This document shows positions 60,606 to 64,000 of a stretch of DNA of 64,000 bases, in pieces; within the stretch, counting starts at the first letter, position 1; the number at the start of each line of letters is the position of its first letter. Source of the stretch: Nissolia schottii (taxonomy: Eukaryota; Streptophyta; Magnoliopsida; Fabales; Fabaceae); assembly GCA_003254905.1 (NCBI GenBank), contig QANU01005683.1:37742-101741 (forward strand). Reading direction: 5' to 3'. The translations under genes were made by a program, and so were the position numbers. The notes beneath the pieces were generated by a model that saw only the letters and a list, made by a program, of their open reading frames with translations, was not told the DNA's origin and did not search any database.

Positions 60606-63339
60606 CTTAGTCTCAACCTAATTAAATGATATGTATTTGTAAATTGTATTTAGGTTACATGAATAAAATATCTATTTTAACAAAAATTTTTTTTGAAAAA
60701 CATAGCATAATTCATAAAACACATACTGACATACATACTAACTAAAAAGCAGTAATTTCATATAAAAAATAAAAAATAATAATAATAAATAAAAATCTTG
60801 AAATATTTATTTTAGAGATATTTAAAGGATCTATATCATACACATGAAACAAGATATTAGATCTACCACTTACATAAAAAGAAGAAAGAAATGTCTTGCT
60901 CAATTATTTTTAACTCTTGCTAGATAATGTTGTTGATTTGTGGTGGGGCTTCCCTTGCCTTCATTTTTTTGTAAGCTCTTCCATTGTCTTTATTGCTTCT
61001 TGGACCTCTATCCTAGAAAAAGTGGTAATAATTATTTAGTATAAGGTTTGAAGCTTTAAAGGAAATAAACTAATGAAAGACGAGAAAGAGTTACTGAAAC
61101 TTACCTTCTGTTTTTTTTGTCTCTGAGAAAACAGGCACAACAATGGTGAAAGAAGCAAACCAAATTGGTAAAATTGAATTTTGAATAGCCAATGTGGTTA
61201 ATAAAGAGGAAGGTAAAAAGTTATCTTTATTTGTTTTCATTATTTATATTAATTTTCATGTACTTTTCATGTACTTCTTAAGTAGGAAATTTAAAGGAAA
61301 AAAGTTCAAGTAGTACCTATAAAATATCATGTTATGTACACAAGAGTTAGTACCTTAGACGTAGGAGTACACAGGTAGGGTTGGTTCAATTTTCCTTTTT
61401 TTTTTTTTTCTCACAAAACCAGACCTAACCACGACAATAAATGGGTTGGATCGATTTGGGGTGATCAGATTACTTGTTTATTTTTATTTTAAATTTAAAA
61501 TTCACAAATTACATAAAAAAGAAAAAGAAAATTAGAAAAAAAAGAGAGAAAGAAATTGTATATATGTTTATGTAATGAGACAGTAATATGAGGATAAAGA
61601 TGAAATAAAGAATAAAAAAATTGTATGTATATTCATGTGATGAGGCAATGATGTAAGGAATTTTTTTTTTAATTTTTTTAAAAGAAATAATCAGGTCATC
61701 GAGTTATTGGATCGTGTAGTCGAGTTTAATTATGTAACCCAATACATGACTTGAGGTCAAGTTCATTGAATTTTACCTGAACATACCCGATGACCCAACA
61801 CAACGTGAAATATTATACTAGGTTGGGTTGGATTGATCGAGTCGTCAGGTTGGCCCGTATCAAGAATGACAATGGGGCGAGGTTGGGGGGGTGGGGGATA
61901 GCCCTTCATCCCTCGCCCCGTGGTTAAAAAATCTGCGCCCATCCCTACCCCATACTCGTACGGGTAACTATTTTCTATCACCTTTGCGGATACCAACGAG
62001 CATCCAATACATTATTAAAAAGTTAAATTTTAAAAAAAATACCTTAGAATTACGAGAATAATATTTTTCAAAATTTTAATTAATAAAAAAAATTCCGTCC
62101 ATCCAATTTTTTTGTCCTTTCTCAAACAAAAATTTATCCAAAATTAATTGTCATTCGATTAGATTAAGGAAATATTAAATGCATTTTTTATATTTATACA
62201 CCTATACCCTTATTATCTCTTATACTTCTTATAACATTTAATAACTATAATATTTATTGCTCAAGGTTAATTTTATATATGCATTTTATATTTTCTCTAT
62301 CTCATTGTCAATTAAATAATTTTTTAAACTATGTGATTTTGTCTCAAGTGATAATAAAAAGTGAACGAAAAGAGTATAGGACAATAAAAGAACAACAAAA
62401 TACTTTTTAATTTACAAACCCTATAATATTTACATTATTATTTAATTGAGATGTAAAATAACAAATTTTTCACCCACGCCAAAAGATGTGAACCAACATA
62501 AAAAAAATCAACTATTATATTGGCAATTATTCTAAGTGAATCTGTCAAGTTATATAAAAATAAAATAAAAAATAATTATGATATGTGATATAATGATAGT
62601 TCACTTTGTTATTTACTCATGTGATATAGATTTAATCTTTATTTATGAAAAAGGAAAATCAGTTTATAATTAATAACTTATTATTTTGTGTGAGTTTAAT
62701 TATTGTAAAAAGATTTAGTTGTTGTTGTCAACGGTGGTGGGTGAATACTCGAAATTTATCCAAAATAAAAAATGAAAAACTTTAAAGTTAAAATCAACAC
62801 GATAGAAATTCAAAATCCCATACACCTTCAAAACAATTATTGGCAATCATCGTAAGTCGTTATTATTTTATTTAAAGAGAGTGCGCCAGCGTGAAACATG
62901 TCATTTTTGGCGGGTGGACGTATCTATATATCATCCGAAAAGTTTAATGTTTCAGTTATTTTAAATTTACAATTTGAATTTTTTTTATACTGTACCAATT
63001 ACTAGTTAATTTTTGTTGGCCTGGTATTATTAATTTATATATGATATGATATGATGTGATGGCTACATAAATGATAAAGAGAAAAGTAATCCGTGATTTT
63101 AGGGAGAGGGAGAGATGGACACGGCACTGAAAGAAAATAATATAGCAGTATAAGTGGGGGGTTGCAATTAAAACATGATTCGAATTGTAGTGGTAATTAT
63201 TTTTATTCTTTAATTGTAGTGGCACGCCAATAAATCATGCGAATCTGCCATAGCAACATTTTTTATTATAAAGAAGTATAGCAGTGAGTTTACACTTTTT
63301 GAGTCTTTGAGTGCTTATATATTAGTCGCAAGTAATTCG
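60606..63339. other. AT-rich intergenic DNA
   Basis: No gene recognised. At 61430-61990 GC-richer pieces with 'ggttgggttgg', 'cccaacacaac' and 'ggggcgaggttgg' resemble termini of hAT-type MITEs. A minus-strand 77-codon frame (61763-61996) lies within them and has no domain. An imperfect phrase 'attgtatatatgtttatgtaatgag' recurs at 61556 and 61620. Confidence 0.45.
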
Positions 63340-64000
63340 TATAGAATACCAGGTTACCTAAATGGATAAGGAAGCTGTCTTGACGGAAGCTCTAAGTTTG
63401 AGGGCAAAGGCTCCGAGCGAGTTCGGAGGCTCGGACGAAAGCTCTAAGTGAGTTTCTCTCGGAGAGAGTGCGGCGGCGGGATGTACCTGCAAAGGCACTC
63501 CGACGCTCAAGTAAGTACAAGGATTAGGAGAATTCTCTAAGAGGAGAGTGAGAGGTACCTAGTGACCCGAGGGGTTGTGTGCTTTTATAGATGAGCTTAG
63601 AGTGCAAAGATAGAGGTAAGATAGAGATAAAGCAAGGGGGTTTGCTTATCTGCTCCCCGGTTTATCTTTTCCACCTTATGAAAGAGTTGGTTGCGGATTG
63701 GGAGGAGAGGTTGCCGCTACTTCCTCTTAGTCTTGTTGGGCCGGACCAAGTTCGGAGTTTCTGAGCTTACGACCTTCTCCTCCTCTAAGCGCCATGAGGC
63801 TTCTCTCTGTGGGCCGATCCGACCAAGTGGAGGGCCTCTTCTGCTCCTTAGTGGGTTGGGCCCTTCGGGTCTTTAGAGAATGTGAGCTCCTCTCCTTCTT
63901 AGAGGGTTAAAGCTCTCGGACACAACTTTTAGCCCGTAACATTGCCCCCAGCATGAGCTCACTGTTTTACTAGCGGGTGCTGTGCTTTTGTTTTTTGGGG
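63340..64000 (-). mobile_element. LTR of a Tat/Retand-like gypsy element, runs off the edge
   Basis: GC-richer than its surroundings. On the minus strand a TATA box (tctataaaagc, 63582-63590) is followed by R-U5-like sequence with 'gcgtcggagtgcctttgcag' (about 63485-63506), a conserved phrase I associate with Tat-lineage LTRs (RIRE2/Retand type). Its U3 continues past 64000. The inner end and primer-binding site near 63340 are not clear. Confidence 0.5.

Noticed and set aside
61763..61996. 77-codon minus-strand Gly/Pro-rich frame
   Set aside because: It lies in GC-rich MITE-end-like sequence with no domain.

Overview
The window reads as nuclear DNA of a dicot plant. Its genes have many introns with plant-like splice sites, the AT-rich intergenic DNA is crowded with decayed plant transposons, and Ty3/gypsy, Ty1/copia, LINE, hAT, CACTA and Mutator relics are all present. 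The style of several LTRs suggests a legume, perhaps Glycine; that is inference from memory of such repeats, not a search.

Three host genes look intact. (1) A nine-exon minus-strand gene (CDS 12520-17344) for a 338-residue NIPA/DUF803-type probable magnesium transporter, closest in my recollection to plant NIPA9. (2) A short single-exon minus-strand gene (38020-38367) for a 115-residue DUF3511 protein. (3) A plus-strand gene (CDS 55075-57414, four coding exons plus a probable 5'UTR intron) for a complete 412-residue eIF4A DEAD-box helicase. The three are unrelated in function and look independently regulated.

Layout: 0-5 kb holds an Ulp1-like protease relic and retroelement remnants. 6.4-11.3 kb is a nested cluster: a short minus-strand LTR element (TRIM-like) that received a CACTA element in its interior and a long-inverted-repeat Mutator-like element in its 5' LTR. 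12.5-17.6 kb is the NIPA9 gene, with a hairpin MITE and small tandem duplications in its introns. 18.1-19.5 kb is a solo LTR with a perfect target duplication. 20.6-22.8 kb holds a gypsy protease/RT relic and a copia-type LTR. 26-30 kb holds a LINE zinc-finger relic, a copia-type LTR and a decayed plant-mobile-domain-like ORF. 31.7-34.4 kb is a copia integrase relic split by a 1.9-kb LTR. 38 kb is the DUF3511 gene, followed at 39.0-40.3 kb by a second TRIM with a tandem array inside. 44.5-45.4 kb is a LINE RNase H relic. 49.4-51.4 kb is a decayed BED-finger hAT transposase. 53.5-57.4 kb is eIF4A. 58.4-60.6 kb is a decayed ZMYM1-like hAT transposase. The right edge enters a Tat-lineage-like LTR.

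I see no CRISPR array, rRNA, operon or bacterial-type system. The most informative structures are the two nested insertions, whose order can be read from target duplications and from a paired LTR or an interrupted reading frame; the two TRIM elements with related LTRs; and an apparent GC-AG intron in the NIPA9 gene.
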